From NCBI GenBank assembly GCA_020832235.1, contig JAFIEZ010000003.1, positions 528,264-592,263 of the forward strand: a stretch of DNA of 64,000 nt. The letters are read 5' to 3'. Below are positions 53,343 to 62,524 of the stretch, one piece after another. Position 1 is the stretch's first letter, and every line of letters begins with the position of its first letter. Both the position numbers and the translations under genes were made by a program. This stretch comes from Bacteroidota bacterium. GTDB taxonomy: Bacteria > Bacteroidota > Rhodothermia > Balneolales > HLUCCA01. The notes under the pieces were generated by a model that saw only the letters and a program-made list of their open reading frames with translations, did no database searches and was not told where the DNA came from.

Positions 53343-53945
53343 TTAACCCCTGAGCTTTTGGATTTCGTCGCGAAGTTTGGCTGCAAGTTCATAATCTTCA
53401 GCAGAGATTGCTGCATTAAGATTTTTCTCCAATAAATCCAGACGTGTAGCCTCTGAGTTTTTCTTTCTGGCTTCTTTTTCCGACTCCGTAGCTTTAATTA
53501 CTTTACGCGGTTTCTCACCGGTGCTTTCGGACCCGGCTTCAGAGTCCAGACCGGCTTCTTCCAATACGGTAGAAGCAACATAAACCGGTGCATTAAAACG
53601 TATGGCTACTGCAATGGCATCGCTGGGCCTTGCGTCAATTGATACTGTTTCCCCTTTTACGTTGAGTTCTATTTGAGCAAAAAACGTACCTTCTTTCAAT
53701 GCGTTAATATAGACCTCCGTAAGGGTCGCTTCAAAAGACTTGATAAGATTTTTGATGAGATCGTGTGTCATTGGTCGCGGCGGCTTAATATGCTCTAACT
53801 CAAGTGCAATAGCCTGCGCCTCATAAGTTCCTATGATTATTGGCAATCTCCGAGCACCTTCCAGTTCGTTTAATATTAGAGCGTATGCCCCTCCACTACT
53901 CGGACTAGTTGACAATCCGAGAATTTCTACCTGGACTTTTTCCAA
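53343..53945 (-). CDS. Bifunctional nuclease-domain (DUF151) protein with UVR motif, TTG start
   Basis: The 200-residue protein has a DUF151/BFN domain (residues 1-130: VEILGLSTSPSSGGAYALIL core LSTSPSSGGAY, and IDARPSDAIAVAIRF) followed by a basic linker and a C-terminal UvrB/UvrC motif (AISAEDYELAAKLRDEI). This arrangement is common in Bacteroidota. BFN domains have been reported to have DNase/RNase activity. There is no in-frame upstream ATG; the TTG at 53945 is preceded by a purine-rich AGGGGAG that can act as a ribosome binding site. Confidence 0.85.
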   Translation of the reverse strand: MEKVQVEILGLSTSPSSGGAYALILNELEGARRLPIIIGTYEAQAIALELEHIKPPRPMTHDLIKNLIKSFEATLTEVYINALKEGTFFAQIELNVKGETVSIDARPSDAIAVAIRFNAPVYVASTVLEEAGLDSEAGSESTGEKPRKVIKATESEKEARKKNSEATRLDLLEKNLNAAISAEDYELAAKLRDEIQKLRG

Positions 53946-54238
53946 AAGAAATACTCCCCTTTTACAATTTATTCGGTTTACATTTCATTGAGTATGTTAA
54001 ACTGCAATATCTTCTAAATCATTCATAGGCATTGCATAATAATACCTCAATATTACGGAATTTTGAGCAATGCGCAGATGGATTTACCAATAAACCATAG
54101 GTTCTACATACTATCGATACAAGAATTCACAACAGATAATGAAAATAACCAATCTAAACTAATAAAGAATGCAGGCTTTGATTGACATTTCAAGCAGATG
54201 ACCCTAATTTTGCGCATCCAAAAATATACATAGCCATT
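53946..54238. other. Divergent bfn/nuoA intergenic region
   Basis: About 290 bp without a credible gene. The right end holds the nuo promoter and the left end the purine-rich site before bfn. A minus-strand promoter for bfn was sought; only weak candidates were seen. No hairpin or RNA motif was recognised. Confidence 0.6.
54182..54212 (+). promoter_or_regulatory. nuo operon promoter
   Basis: TTGACA (54182-54187) and TAATTTTG (54205-54212), with exactly 20 bp between TTG and the box. The predicted RNA start near 54217 leaves a short 5' region of about 22 nt before the nuoA ATG and excludes the longer frame that begins at 54182. Confidence 0.72.
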
Positions 54239-54628
54239 ATGTTCGAACTATACTTCCCCATTCTTCTTTTATTGGGCCTCGCTGTAGTACTGTCAATCGT
54301 TTTGATGCTACTCTCAAGATACTTGGGTCCACACAGACCAAATAAGCCTAAACTCATGCCATATGAAAGCGGTATGGACCCTTATGGCCAGGCTAAAGAC
54401 CGATACTCTATTAGTTTTTTTCTGGTAGCTGTAGAATTCATCGTATTTGATCTCGAGGTAGTCTTCATCTATCCCTGGGCCGTAACCTATCAAAATCTAG
54501 GTCCGGAATCTTTCTGGGCTATGATGGTGTTTATTGGAATACTATTTCTCGGGTTAGTTTATACTTTGAAAAAAGGAACCATGGATTGGAATGCCAAGCC
54601 AGAACCTGGAATACAGAAAATCATTTAA
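54239..54628 (+). CDS. nuoA: NADH-quinone oxidoreductase subunit A
   Basis: From the ATG at 54239 the 129-residue protein has three membrane helices and the conserved loop MPYESGMDP and FDLEVVFIYPWAV. It is a membrane-arm subunit of complex I near the quinone site. The chosen start lies just downstream of the nuo promoter and gives the standard N-terminus MFELYFPILL. It is first in the operon. Confidence 0.95.
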   Translation: MFELYFPILLLLGLAVVLSIVLMLLSRYLGPHRPNKPKLMPYESGMDPYGQAKDRYSISFFLVAVEFIVFDLEVVFIYPWAVTYQNLGPESFWAMMVFIGILFLGLVYTLKKGTMDWNAKPEPGIQKII

Positions 54629-54649
54629 CTTTACAGGATTTTAATTGTT

Positions 54650-55135
54650 ATGGGTATGGATAAAGCTATGGGCGGAGAAGGATTTTTAACAACTAAGCTA
54701 GATGCTCTGGTGAATTGGGGGCGGTCTAATGCCGTTTGGCCCATGCCTATGGGCCTGGCTTGCTGCGCTATTGAAATGATGGCGTTTGCCGGACCAAAAT
54801 ACGATGCAGCCAGATTTGGCTCAGAAGTAATGCGTTTTTCACCAAGGCAAAGTGATGTTATGATTGTAGCCGGTTGGTGTACATACAAAATGTCACACGC
54901 AATACGGCGCGTCTGGGACCAGATGCCTGATCCAAAGTGGTGTATAGCTATGGGCGCATGTGCCTCAACAGGTGGAATGCACCGCTGCTATGGTGTAGTT
55001 CAAGGAGTTGACAATTTCCTGCCAGTAGATGTATACATTTCTGGCTGCCCACCACGCCCAGAATCATTACTGAACGCTCTAATACAGATTCAGGAAAAAA
55101 TCAGAAATGAACATACGCTCAAATTAGACGCATAA
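54650..55135 (+). CDS. nuoB: NADH-quinone oxidoreductase subunit B
   Basis: The 161-residue protein has the N2 cluster ligands: adjacent cysteines in LACCAIEMM, then [13 protein letters not shown] and [12 protein letters not shown]2 passes electrons to quinone. The stop overlaps the nuoC ATG by one base (TAATG). Confidence 0.96.
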   Translation: MGMDKAMGGEGFLTTKLDALVNWGRSNAVWPMPMGLACCAIEMMAFAGPKYDAARFGSEVMRFSPRQSDVMIVAGWCTYKMSHAIRRVWDQMPDPKWCIAMGACASTGGMHRCYGVVQGVDNFLPVDVYISGCPPRPESLLNALIQIQEKIRNEHTLKLDA

Positions 55136-55638
55136 TGGCTAAAGAAACAATTATTGCAGTAAGCAAAGCCATCTCAGAGAAATTCGGGGAGCTGGTTCTC
55201 GGAACAACGGAGCATGCAGGCGATCACATCGTCATTGTGGACAAAAGCGTCATTCATGATGTTTTGAAATACCTTAAGGAAGAACATCATTTTATTTATC
55301 TGGCTGATATTGTGGCGGCTGATAGATTTACCGAAGATGATCGTTTTGAGGTCATCTACAACCTGTTGTCGCTGCGTGATCAGCACAGGATTTTCATAAA
55401 AACCAGGCTCCCAGAGGAGAATCCTTCTTTGCCCACAGCTACAGATATCTGGAGAGGTGCGAATTGGAACGAACGAGAAGCCTACGATATGTTTGGTATT
55501 CAGTTCGAAGGTCATCCAGACCCACGCAGAATCTTTCTTCCAGAAGATTTTAAATACCATCCGCTACGAAAGGAATTCCCTCTTCTTGGTGTTCCCGGCT
55601 CACTAGATCTTCCTAATACCAATCCAGACGCTGAGTAA
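55135..55638 (+). CDS. nuoC: NADH-quinone oxidoreductase subunit C
   Basis: At 167 residues it has the 30-kDa subunit signature NEREAYDMFGIQFEGHPD and RRIFLPEDF. It is a separate protein, not fused to NuoD. It forms part of the peripheral Q-module and is 2 bp from nuoD. Confidence 0.95.
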   Translation: MAKETIIAVSKAISEKFGELVLGTTEHAGDHIVIVDKSVIHDVLKYLKEEHHFIYLADIVAADRFTEDDRFEVIYNLLSLRDQHRIFIKTRLPEENPSLPTATDIWRGANWNEREAYDMFGIQFEGHPDPRRIFLPEDFKYHPLRKEFPLLGVPGSLDLPNTNPDAE

Positions 55639-55640
55639 TT

Positions 55641-56927
55641 ATGTCTACAGATAGTATTTCTACAAAACTGAAACCTAAATTTCAGAAAGAACACCAGCTC
55701 GCATACTACAAAGCGCTGGAAGACAAACATACTACCATTGATGTTGACCAGGATCCGCTTGGTACACGCATGATTTTGAATATGGGTCCACAGCACCCTG
55801 CAACCCATGGTGTGTTACGTGTACTTACCGAACTAAACGGTGAAAAAATTGTCAAAAACAAACTTGATATAGGATACTTGCACAGAGGTGTAGAGAAAAT
55901 TGCCGAGAACAAGACCTATCAGGAGTTTATGCCATACACCGATCGTATGGATTATCTCTCACCATACTCAAATAATGTAGCACTTTGCACTGCTGTGGAA
56001 AAAATAGCGGGTATTGAGGTACCAGAACGTGCTCAATATATACGTATGGTTGGTGCTGAACTCGCCAGAATTTCCTCACATCTACTCTGGCTCGGTACTA
56101 TGGTAATGGATGCCGGAGCTATCTCATTCTTCATATGGACGTTTCGGGAGCGTGAGCGAATCTATGATATTTTTGATGATTTCGCCGGTCACCGTTTTAC
56201 AGTCTCACATTCACGTATCGGCGGTGTTGCATCAGATTTAACGCCTGAGGCACTGGAGAAGATTCGTGCATTTATAGCACAGTTTCCAGATGAAATACGA
56301 GATTGGAAAAAATTGCTGAATAGAAATCGTATCTTTATTGATCGCAATAAAGACGTAGGTACTATAAGCTACGAAGATGCTATCGATCTTGGACTCAGCG
56401 GAGCCAATATTCGAGCAACCGGGATAGCTTATGATATACGGAAAGTGGAGCCCTACCTGAAATATGCGGAAATAGACTTTGAGGTGCCTACCAGATTGGA
56501 AGGTGACAACCTTGCTCGTTATTTTGTTAGAATGGAAGAAATGTCAGAATCTGTGAAGATTATTGAACAGTGTCTGGCTAAAATGGAAAGAGGACCCATT
56601 CGTGTAGACAATGCGAAGAAAACCTACCCCTCTAAAGACGAAGTTTATTACTCAATGGAAGGTCTCATCCATGATTTCATGATGACTGATACTGGTGTTT
56701 GCCCACCAGCAGGAGTTGAAAGCTATCATGCCGTTGAAGCCCCGAAAGGTGAGCTAGGGTATTATATACAGAGTGATGGTACCGGTCACCCATGGAGGCT
56801 TAAAGTGAAATCGCCATCTTTCAGTAATCTGCAAGGTTTAGAGATTATTCTGGATGGTCAAATGTTGGCAGACACGGTAGTAGTAATCGGTGGTATTGAT
56901 CCGGTAATGGGGGAGGCTGATAAATAA
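55641..56927 (+). CDS. nuoD: NADH-quinone oxidoreductase subunit D
   Basis: The 428-residue 49-kDa subunit has NMGPQHPATHGVLR, LDIGYLHRGVEK, the AELARISSHLLWLG segment and ends close to GGIDPVMGEADK. It shapes the quinone-binding pocket with NuoB. Length is usual for the family with a short N-terminal extension. Confidence 0.96.
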   Translation: MSTDSISTKLKPKFQKEHQLAYYKALEDKHTTIDVDQDPLGTRMILNMGPQHPATHGVLRVLTELNGEKIVKNKLDIGYLHRGVEKIAENKTYQEFMPYTDRMDYLSPYSNNVALCTAVEKIAGIEVPERAQYIRMVGAELARISSHLLWLGTMVMDAGAISFFIWTFRERERIYDIFDDFAGHRFTVSHSRIGGVASDLTPEALEKIRAFIAQFPDEIRDWKKLLNRNRIFIDRNKDVGTISYEDAIDLGLSGANIRATGIAYDIRKVEPYLKYAEIDFEVPTRLEGDNLARYFVRMEEMSESVKIIEQCLAKMERGPIRVDNAKKTYPSKDEVYYSMEGLIHDFMMTDTGVCPPAGVESYHAVEAPKGELGYYIQSDGTGHPWRLKVKSPSFSNLQGLEIILDGQMLADTVVVIGGIDPVMGEADK

Positions 56928-56929
56928 TT

Positions 56930-57475
56930 ATGGAAAAATTCGAATTTACAAAAGAAGAGCTGGCAGTCATTGATGAAATCATTGCCAAGTATCCGAACCC
57001 TCAACCTGCTGTTATGCCTGTGCTTTGGATGGCACAGGATAAATTTGGTCATGTAGAGCCGGATGTACAGAAGCTTGTTGCTAATACCCTGGGTTTACCG
57101 GAATCACACGTTCATGGCGTAGCCACCTTCTACACACAGTACTACAAGGAGCGAAAGGGCAAGTATGTTCTTGATGTTTGTACCAGTTTTAGCTGTCAGG
57201 CATGTGGTGCTTACGATACGCTTCATTATATAGAAGACAAGCTCGGCATAAAAGCTGGTGATACTACGGAAGACGGCATGTTCTCAATACAAAGTGTTGA
57301 GTGCCTAGGTGCCTGTGGATATGCTCCAATGATGCAAATAACCAACGATATTTACGTGAACCACCTCACAAAAGAAAAAATCGATACTGTTATTGAGGAC
57401 CTAAAAAAAGATAAACTTCCCGAATTCGAACCCATTCCATTGGTTCAAAACCGAGAAATAGCTCAGGAGAAATAA
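56930..57475 (+). CDS. nuoE: NADH-quinone oxidoreductase subunit E
   Basis: The 181-residue protein has the thioredoxin-like [2Fe-2S] site: CTSFSCQACGAYDT and VECLGACGYAPMM. It has the HVHGVATFYTQYY segment typical of the 24-kDa subunit. Part of the NADH-oxidising module with NuoF and NuoG. Gap 2 bp to nuoD and 1 bp to nuoF. Confidence 0.95.
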   Translation: MEKFEFTKEELAVIDEIIAKYPNPQPAVMPVLWMAQDKFGHVEPDVQKLVANTLGLPESHVHGVATFYTQYYKERKGKYVLDVCTSFSCQACGAYDTLHYIEDKLGIKAGDTTEDGMFSIQSVECLGACGYAPMMQITNDIYVNHLTKEKIDTVIEDLKKDKLPEFEPIPLVQNREIAQEK

Positions 57476-57476
57476 T

Positions 57477-58769
57477 ATGTCTTCAATTGACTGGAAATCA
57501 TATACGCCCACGCTAATACCAAACATCAAAGATTATCATAAAATTGATGTTTACGAAAAACATGGCGGTTACGGTGCGTTGAAAAAAATCCTAAAAGATC
57601 CATCTGCACATACTCCTGAATCCGTTACCAATGCAGTTAAGGATTCCGGCCTTCGAGGTCGGGGCGGTGCAGGGTTTAATACAGGTCTGAAATGGTCATT
57701 TATGCCAAAACCAGATGGAGGACCTCGATATATTGCTGCCAACGGCGACGAGTCGGAACCGGGTACATTTAAAGACCGTGTAATTTTTGAGTACAATCCG
57801 CATACATTCATAGAAGGCTCCATCATTGCGGCCTATGCTATGTCGGTGAGTACAGTATATGTATATATCCGCGGAGAATACCGTTCCTGGATAAGAATGA
57901 TGGAAAAAGCCGTTTCTGATGCCTATGAAAAAGGTTATTTAGGGAAAAATATTTTAGGAAGCACATTCAGTGTAGACATGATTGTTCACAGCGGTGCGGG
58001 TGCTTACATATGCGGTGAAGAATCTTCTCTAATGGAATCTCTCGAAGGTAAAAGAGGATACCCGAGAGTTAAGCCCCCCTTCCCTGCTCAGAAAGGTTTA
58101 TGGGGGAGACCTACCACCATCAATAATATTGAGTCACTTGCTAATGTTCCTCTTATAATGAACAAGGGTAGCGAGTGGTTTAAAAACATCGGTGCATCAA
58201 CACATCCGGGACCATTATTATATGGTATCTCAGGTCACGTTAACCGTCCTGGTGTTTACGAATATCCTACAGGCATGCTCATTAGTGAATTAATTAATGA
58301 CGTTGCTTTGGGAGTACGTGGCGGGAAAAAAGTTAAAGCTGTTATACCTGGCGGTTCGTCCACCCCACCATTACGAGGTGATTCTTTAGAAGGTGTTCGT
58401 ATGGACTCTGACTCCCTCCGCGAAGCTGGATCTATGCTTGGAACTGCTGGTATGTGTATTCTCGATGAAGACACCGATATGGTAGATTTCCTCTGGAGGG
58501 TATCGCACTTTTATCATCATGAAAGTTGTGGACAGTGTACACCATGTCGTGAAGGAACCGGTTGGTTGGAAAAAACACTATTAAAAATAAAGAACGGTGA
58601 AGGTACAACCAGAGATTTAGATCTTTTGCTCGATATCTGCGGCCAGATGGAGGGTCGCACCATATGCGCATTAGCCGACGCTGCAGCATGGCCTGTTCGC
58701 TATACCATTAATCGCTTTAGAGATGAATTTGAAGCACGTGTAAAAAATACCGTTTACGCTTTAGCATAA
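57477..58769 (+). CDS. nuoF: NADH-quinone oxidoreductase subunit F
   Basis: The 430-residue protein has the NADH/FMN sites GLRGRGGAGFNTGLKW and ICGEESSLMESLEGKRG, and the 4Fe-4S motif ESCGQCTPCREG with a later cysteine in GRTICALAD. It receives hydride from NADH. All ligands are in place. Confidence 0.96.
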   Translation: MSSIDWKSYTPTLIPNIKDYHKIDVYEKHGGYGALKKILKDPSAHTPESVTNAVKDSGLRGRGGAGFNTGLKWSFMPKPDGGPRYIAANGDESEPGTFKDRVIFEYNPHTFIEGSIIAAYAMSVSTVYVYIRGEYRSWIRMMEKAVSDAYEKGYLGKNILGSTFSVDMIVHSGAGAYICGEESSLMESLEGKRGYPRVKPPFPAQKGLWGRPTTINNIESLANVPLIMNKGSEWFKNIGASTHPGPLLYGISGHVNRPGVYEYPTGMLISELINDVALGVRGGKKVKAVIPGGSSTPPLRGDSLEGVRMDSDSLREAGSMLGTAGMCILDEDTDMVDFLWRVSHFYHHESCGQCTPCREGTGWLEKTLLKIKNGEGTTRDLDLLLDICGQMEGRTICALADAAAWPVRYTINRFRDEFEARVKNTVYALA

Positions 58770-58789
58770 TTTGAAATACTACTTCGCTC

Positions 58790-60532
58790 ATGGCTGAAAT
58801 CTTTATAGATAATAATCGATACGAGTTTGAGGGACCTACAAAAGTTCTCCAGTTTATACTGGACCAAGGACTAGAGTTGCCCTTTTTCTGTTATCACCCG
58901 TCTCTTTCAATACCTGCAAACTGTCGACAGTGCTACGTAGAGGCGGGGCAACCTGTTATGAACCGGGAAACTGGCAAATATGAGGTTGATGAAGAAGGTA
59001 ATCGGGTTATCCGATTCTTTCCTAAACTCATGACAGCCTGTAGCTTAGATGCAACTGATGGCATGGTAATAAAAACGCATGTCACATCTGAACTAGTGAG
59101 AAGAGGTCAAAAGGATGTACTTGAGTTCATTTTAATTAACCATCCTTTGGATTGTCCTATTTGTGATCAAGCAGGTGAATGTCCACTTCAAATTCAGACA
59201 TACAAATATGGGCCTGAAGGCAGCCGATTCGAGCATAAAAAAGTTCATAAACCAAAACGTATTCAGTTAGGTCCACGAGTTGTATTGGACGCTGAACGAT
59301 GCATTAATTGCACCCGGTGTGTGCGATTTACCGAAGAAGTAAGTAAATCAAATCAACTTACCATTGTGCAACGTGGTGACAAGAATTATCCTGTAACAGC
59401 GCCAGGCACAGAGTTTGACGACCCTTATTCAATCAATACTGTCGATATTTGCCCTGTTGGAGCACTGACTTCATCTGACTTTAGATTCAAAGCCAGAGTT
59501 TGGGAAATGAGTTCAACACCGTCTTTGGATATAACAAACGGGAAAGGATGTTCTGTGGATGTATGGACACGTGATAACCTTGTTATGCGTATCACCCCAC
59601 GACACAATCCGCATATTAACGACTACTGGATGCCAGATGCCGGACGTGAAGCCTATAAAATTTATAATGAAAACCGTATCTCAAGGCCCGATTTAAATAT
59701 TGATGGTGATAAGGTTAAATCGTCCTGGAATAATGCTCTTTTAACCATCGCTGAAAATCTCGACACTGTTAAACCCTCCGAAATTCTCGTTCTTGGCAGC
59801 GGTTATGGTTCTGTAGAAGATAATTACGTACTTGGCAAGTTTTTCTCTGTTCTGGGGCAAGAGCAAGCTCATTTTGTTCCGAATATACTTGCAGGTACCG
59901 GAGATAACTTTCTAATATCAGACGATCAGGCACCGAATACAAATGGTTGTCGCTTTCTTGGATTCAATGAGCTTAAGCCTGATTCAATAAATAAAGAAAT
60001 CACTTCTGGCAAATATAAAACCATTATAGTTTTACAGGAAGATATTGTAGGTCGAAATTTAATTACTACCCAGGATTTATCTAATGTCTTTATGGTATAC
60101 CTGGGTACCAATAATAATGATACATCCAGATTTGCCAATGTGACCATACCTGTGACTACTGCAATCGAACACGTAGGTAGCTATGTTAACGTAGACGGGC
60201 GCGTACAGCGGTCTATGCCAGCAAAGGAAACTGTGTATACAGATAGACGAATCAATCTAGAGATGTCAATGGGGCGGTTAGACCATTTCGGAACTCGTTT
60301 TGACAACTGGGTATCTGACAAAAACAAGGTAGATTGTATTCCTGCCTGGGAGTTTTTTGTACGTCTCGCTCATGAAATGAATAAGGAGTTTCAGTACAAC
60401 GATGTAAGAGAAATTATCAGTGAGATTTCTTTGACGAACAAACACTTTAGTGGGGTAAGTTACGAGCGCATGGACAATGAGCTCGGCATTGATTTGGTAA
60501 ATAAACAAAAAGAAGAACTCAATTTAGCCTGA
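58790..60532 (+). CDS. nuoG: NADH-quinone oxidoreductase subunit G, short form
   Basis: Residues 1-220 hold the Fe-S domains: CYHPSLSIPANCRQC for the 2Fe-2S cluster, HPLDCPICDQAGECPLQ for the His-Cys cluster, and RCINCTRC with DICPVGAL for a 4Fe-4S cluster. The molybdopterin-oxidoreductase-like part (about 225-580) is reduced, and the total of 580 residues is short compared with the usual 700-900. The extra N7 cluster motif was not seen. The subunit wires electrons from FMN to the Q-module. Gap 20 bp to nuoF. Confidence 0.93.
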   Translation: MAEIFIDNNRYEFEGPTKVLQFILDQGLELPFFCYHPSLSIPANCRQCYVEAGQPVMNRETGKYEVDEEGNRVIRFFPKLMTACSLDATDGMVIKTHVTSELVRRGQKDVLEFILINHPLDCPICDQAGECPLQIQTYKYGPEGSRFEHKKVHKPKRIQLGPRVVLDAERCINCTRCVRFTEEVSKSNQLTIVQRGDKNYPVTAPGTEFDDPYSINTVDICPVGALTSSDFRFKARVWEMSSTPSLDITNGKGCSVDVWTRDNLVMRITPRHNPHINDYWMPDAGREAYKIYNENRISRPDLNIDGDKVKSSWNNALLTIAENLDTVKPSEILVLGSGYGSVEDNYVLGKFFSVLGQEQAHFVPNILAGTGDNFLISDDQAPNTNGCRFLGFNELKPDSINKEITSGKYKTIIVLQEDIVGRNLITTQDLSNVFMVYLGTNNNDTSRFANVTIPVTTAIEHVGSYVNVDGRVQRSMPAKETVYTDRRINLEMSMGRLDHFGTRFDNWVSDKNKVDCIPAWEFFVRLAHEMNKEFQYNDVREIISEISLTNKHFSGVSYERMDNELGIDLVNKQKEELNLA

Positions 60533-60536
60533 TAGC

Positions 60537-61547
60537 ATGGAATTATTTACTCCTGAACTGATTAAATCTCTTCTAGTACTCCTTGGAGCTACTTTGGGTT
60601 TTCTTCTACCATCTGCTGCTATTGTAGTTTACGCAGAGCGTCGGGTTGCAGCATTTATTCAAAACCGCGTCGGGCCAAACCGAGTTGGACCATTTGGTTT
60701 ACTACAGCCTTTAGCGGATGTAATTAAACTTATTATGAAAGAGGATGTTACTCCAACTCAGGGTAACAAAACACTTCATACACTGGCCCCATTGGTACCT
60801 GTGATTACAGCGTTAATGACTGTAGCTGTGATACCTTTTGGAGATGGTCTTGTTGTTTCAGACTTGAACGTAGGACTACTCTACCTCCTTGCAGTGGCGT
60901 CGTTGAGTGTCTACGGCGTAACAATCGCCGGATGGGCGTCTAACAGTAAGTACTCCCTGCTAGGTGGCTTGCGTAGTGCAGCTCAAATGGTTAGTTATGA
61001 ACTTCCTATGGGTATGGCTGTAGCATCTGTCGCTTTACTCGCATCATCACTTAGCGTTGTGGAAGTCGTAAATGCTCAGGAAATGTGGTGGTTCATATTT
61101 CTAAATCCTATTGGAGCAATCATATTTATTATCGCTGCTTTCGCTGAAGCAAATAGAACGCCATTCGATTTAGTTGAGGCCGAGCAAGAATTAGTAGGAG
61201 GGTTTCACACCGAGTACAGTTCCATGAAATTTGGTATGTTCTTCCTAGCTGAGTATATGCACGTGGTTATTGCCAGCATGCTCATATCTACCCTCTTTTT
61301 TGGAGGATATCACCTACCATTTGCAGCAGCCTGGCTACCGGAATTGAGTCCTTTTGTGAAGGGTGTTCTTGATATTCACGTGTTCCTGGCGAAAACCGTT
61401 TTCTGGATTTTTGTATTCATCTGGGTTCGTTGGACTATACCAAGATTTAAATTTGATCAACTGATGAATTTAGGTTGGTCGCGGTTACTTCCACTTTCTA
61501 TTCTGAATTTCATGGTAATAGCCATAATTCTTTACGTGATTAATTAA
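60537..61547 (+). CDS. nuoH: NADH-quinone oxidoreductase subunit H
   Basis: The 336-residue membrane protein has [42 protein letters not shown] (core [13 protein letters not shown]) and eight or so helices. It anchors the peripheral arm and lines the quinone entry. It is last in the operon and is followed within 25 bp by a strong terminator, so nuoI to nuoN are not transcribed from here. Confidence 0.96.
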   Translation: MELFTPELIKSLLVLLGATLGFLLPSAAIVVYAERRVAAFIQNRVGPNRVGPFGLLQPLADVIKLIMKEDVTPTQGNKTLHTLAPLVPVITALMTVAVIPFGDGLVVSDLNVGLLYLLAVASLSVYGVTIAGWASNSKYSLLGGLRSAAQMVSYELPMGMAVASVALLASSLSVVEVVNAQEMWWFIFLNPIGAIIFIIAAFAEANRTPFDLVEAEQELVGGFHTEYSSMKFGMFFLAEYMHVVIASMLISTLFFGGYHLPFAAAWLPELSPFVKGVLDIHVFLAKTVFWIFVFIWVRWTIPRFKFDQLMNLGWSRLLPLSILNFMVIAIILYVIN

Positions 61548-61570
61548 TTACCAGTAAAATATTGTTTTTT

Positions 61571-61598
61571 AAAGGCCGGAAAAGAACCGGCCTTTTTT
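61571..61598 (+). terminator. Intrinsic terminator after nuoH
   Basis: AAAGGCCGG and CCGGCCTTT form a perfect 9-bp stem with a 7-nt loop, followed by TTT and ATTTT. It closes the nuo operon. Confidence 0.9.
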
Positions 61599-61700
61599 AT
61601 TTTGGTATCAGGAAAAAGAAGTTTAATGAATGTGACTGTTGATTTACGTAGATTAGCACACTTACAGTGAAGGGTTAATTACCTCTTTTGTATAATCGAA

Positions 61701-62495
61701 ATGACTCATATCGACAAATTATATACTCGTTTAATCCGTTATATTGATCAGCAAGAGGTATTGTATGGGAAGCCTGAGTTCCAACCGACGAATAGTAGTG
61801 AACACGCCCGCCCTGAACTCCCGAATATAAACTCGGACACAACGCCAACTGATGGACCTCTTGTTGAGCTATCCAATGACCCAGAAATGATAATTAATCC
61901 AGACATCACCGATCCTAAGCTGGCTAGCATACAAACCCTAGACGAGTTAAAACTTTATTGTGAATCATTAGATACCCTCAAAACAGACCTTTCGGGGACC
62001 AAACTTGTTTTTGGCAAGGGCAACCCCAAGGCTGACCTAATGCTTATTGGTGAAGCCCCGGGTGCAGAGGAAGACAAACTTGGGGAACCCTTTGTTGGAC
62101 GTTCTGGACAATTACTTACGAAAATATTGGCTGCAATAAATATTAGCAGAGAAGATATCTATATAGCCAATATCCTGAAGCACCGACCACCTGACAACAG
62201 AAACCCTTCGCCTGAAGAACGAAAAAGGAGCCTACCCTACTTACTCAAACAAATCCAGATTGTTAATCCTAAGTTAATATTGTGCCTAGGAAAAGTTCCG
62301 ACTGAAACACTCCTTCAGACAAAATCGAGCTTAAAAGAACTGAGAGGTACATTTCATCCATTTATGGAGAATTACGAGGTTTTGTTAACGTATCATCCCG
62401 CATATTTGTTAAGAGACCCGAGAAAAAAACATGATACCTGGGAAGATGTTCAGTTACTTCGTAAGCGCTACGATGAACTGGGATGTAAGCCGTAA
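61701..62495 (+). CDS. Uracil-DNA glycosylase, family 4-like, without canonical Fe-S cysteines
   Basis: The glycosylase domain starts near residue 78: [22 protein letters not shown] (core GEAPGAEED, motif A) and YHPAYLLR (motif B, 231-238). It excises uracil from DNA. In family 4 four cysteines bind a 4Fe-4S cluster (CxxC, KCRPP, CxxF-type). Here only C87 remains; the other positions read L90, H161 (LKHRPP) and S177. The first about 77 residues are a charged extension without a recognised domain. It is 29 bp upstream of dnaB, so the two may be co-expressed. Confidence 0.88.
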   Translation: MTHIDKLYTRLIRYIDQQEVLYGKPEFQPTNSSEHARPELPNINSDTTPTDGPLVELSNDPEMIINPDITDPKLASIQTLDELKLYCESLDTLKTDLSGTKLVFGKGNPKADLMLIGEAPGAEEDKLGEPFVGRSGQLLTKILAAINISREDIYIANILKHRPPDNRNPSPEERKRSLPYLLKQIQIVNPKLILCLGKVPTETLLQTKSSLKELRGTFHPFMENYEVLLTYHPAYLLRDPRKKHDTWEDVQLLRKRYDELGCKP

Positions 62496-62524
62496 ACAGA
62501 AAAGTTTTATAACACGCTACTTCT

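Noticed and set aside
54182-54238. Longer nuoA frame starting at 54182
   Set aside because: The start would be the TTG of the -33 promoter element itself; NuoA begins MFELYF at 54239.
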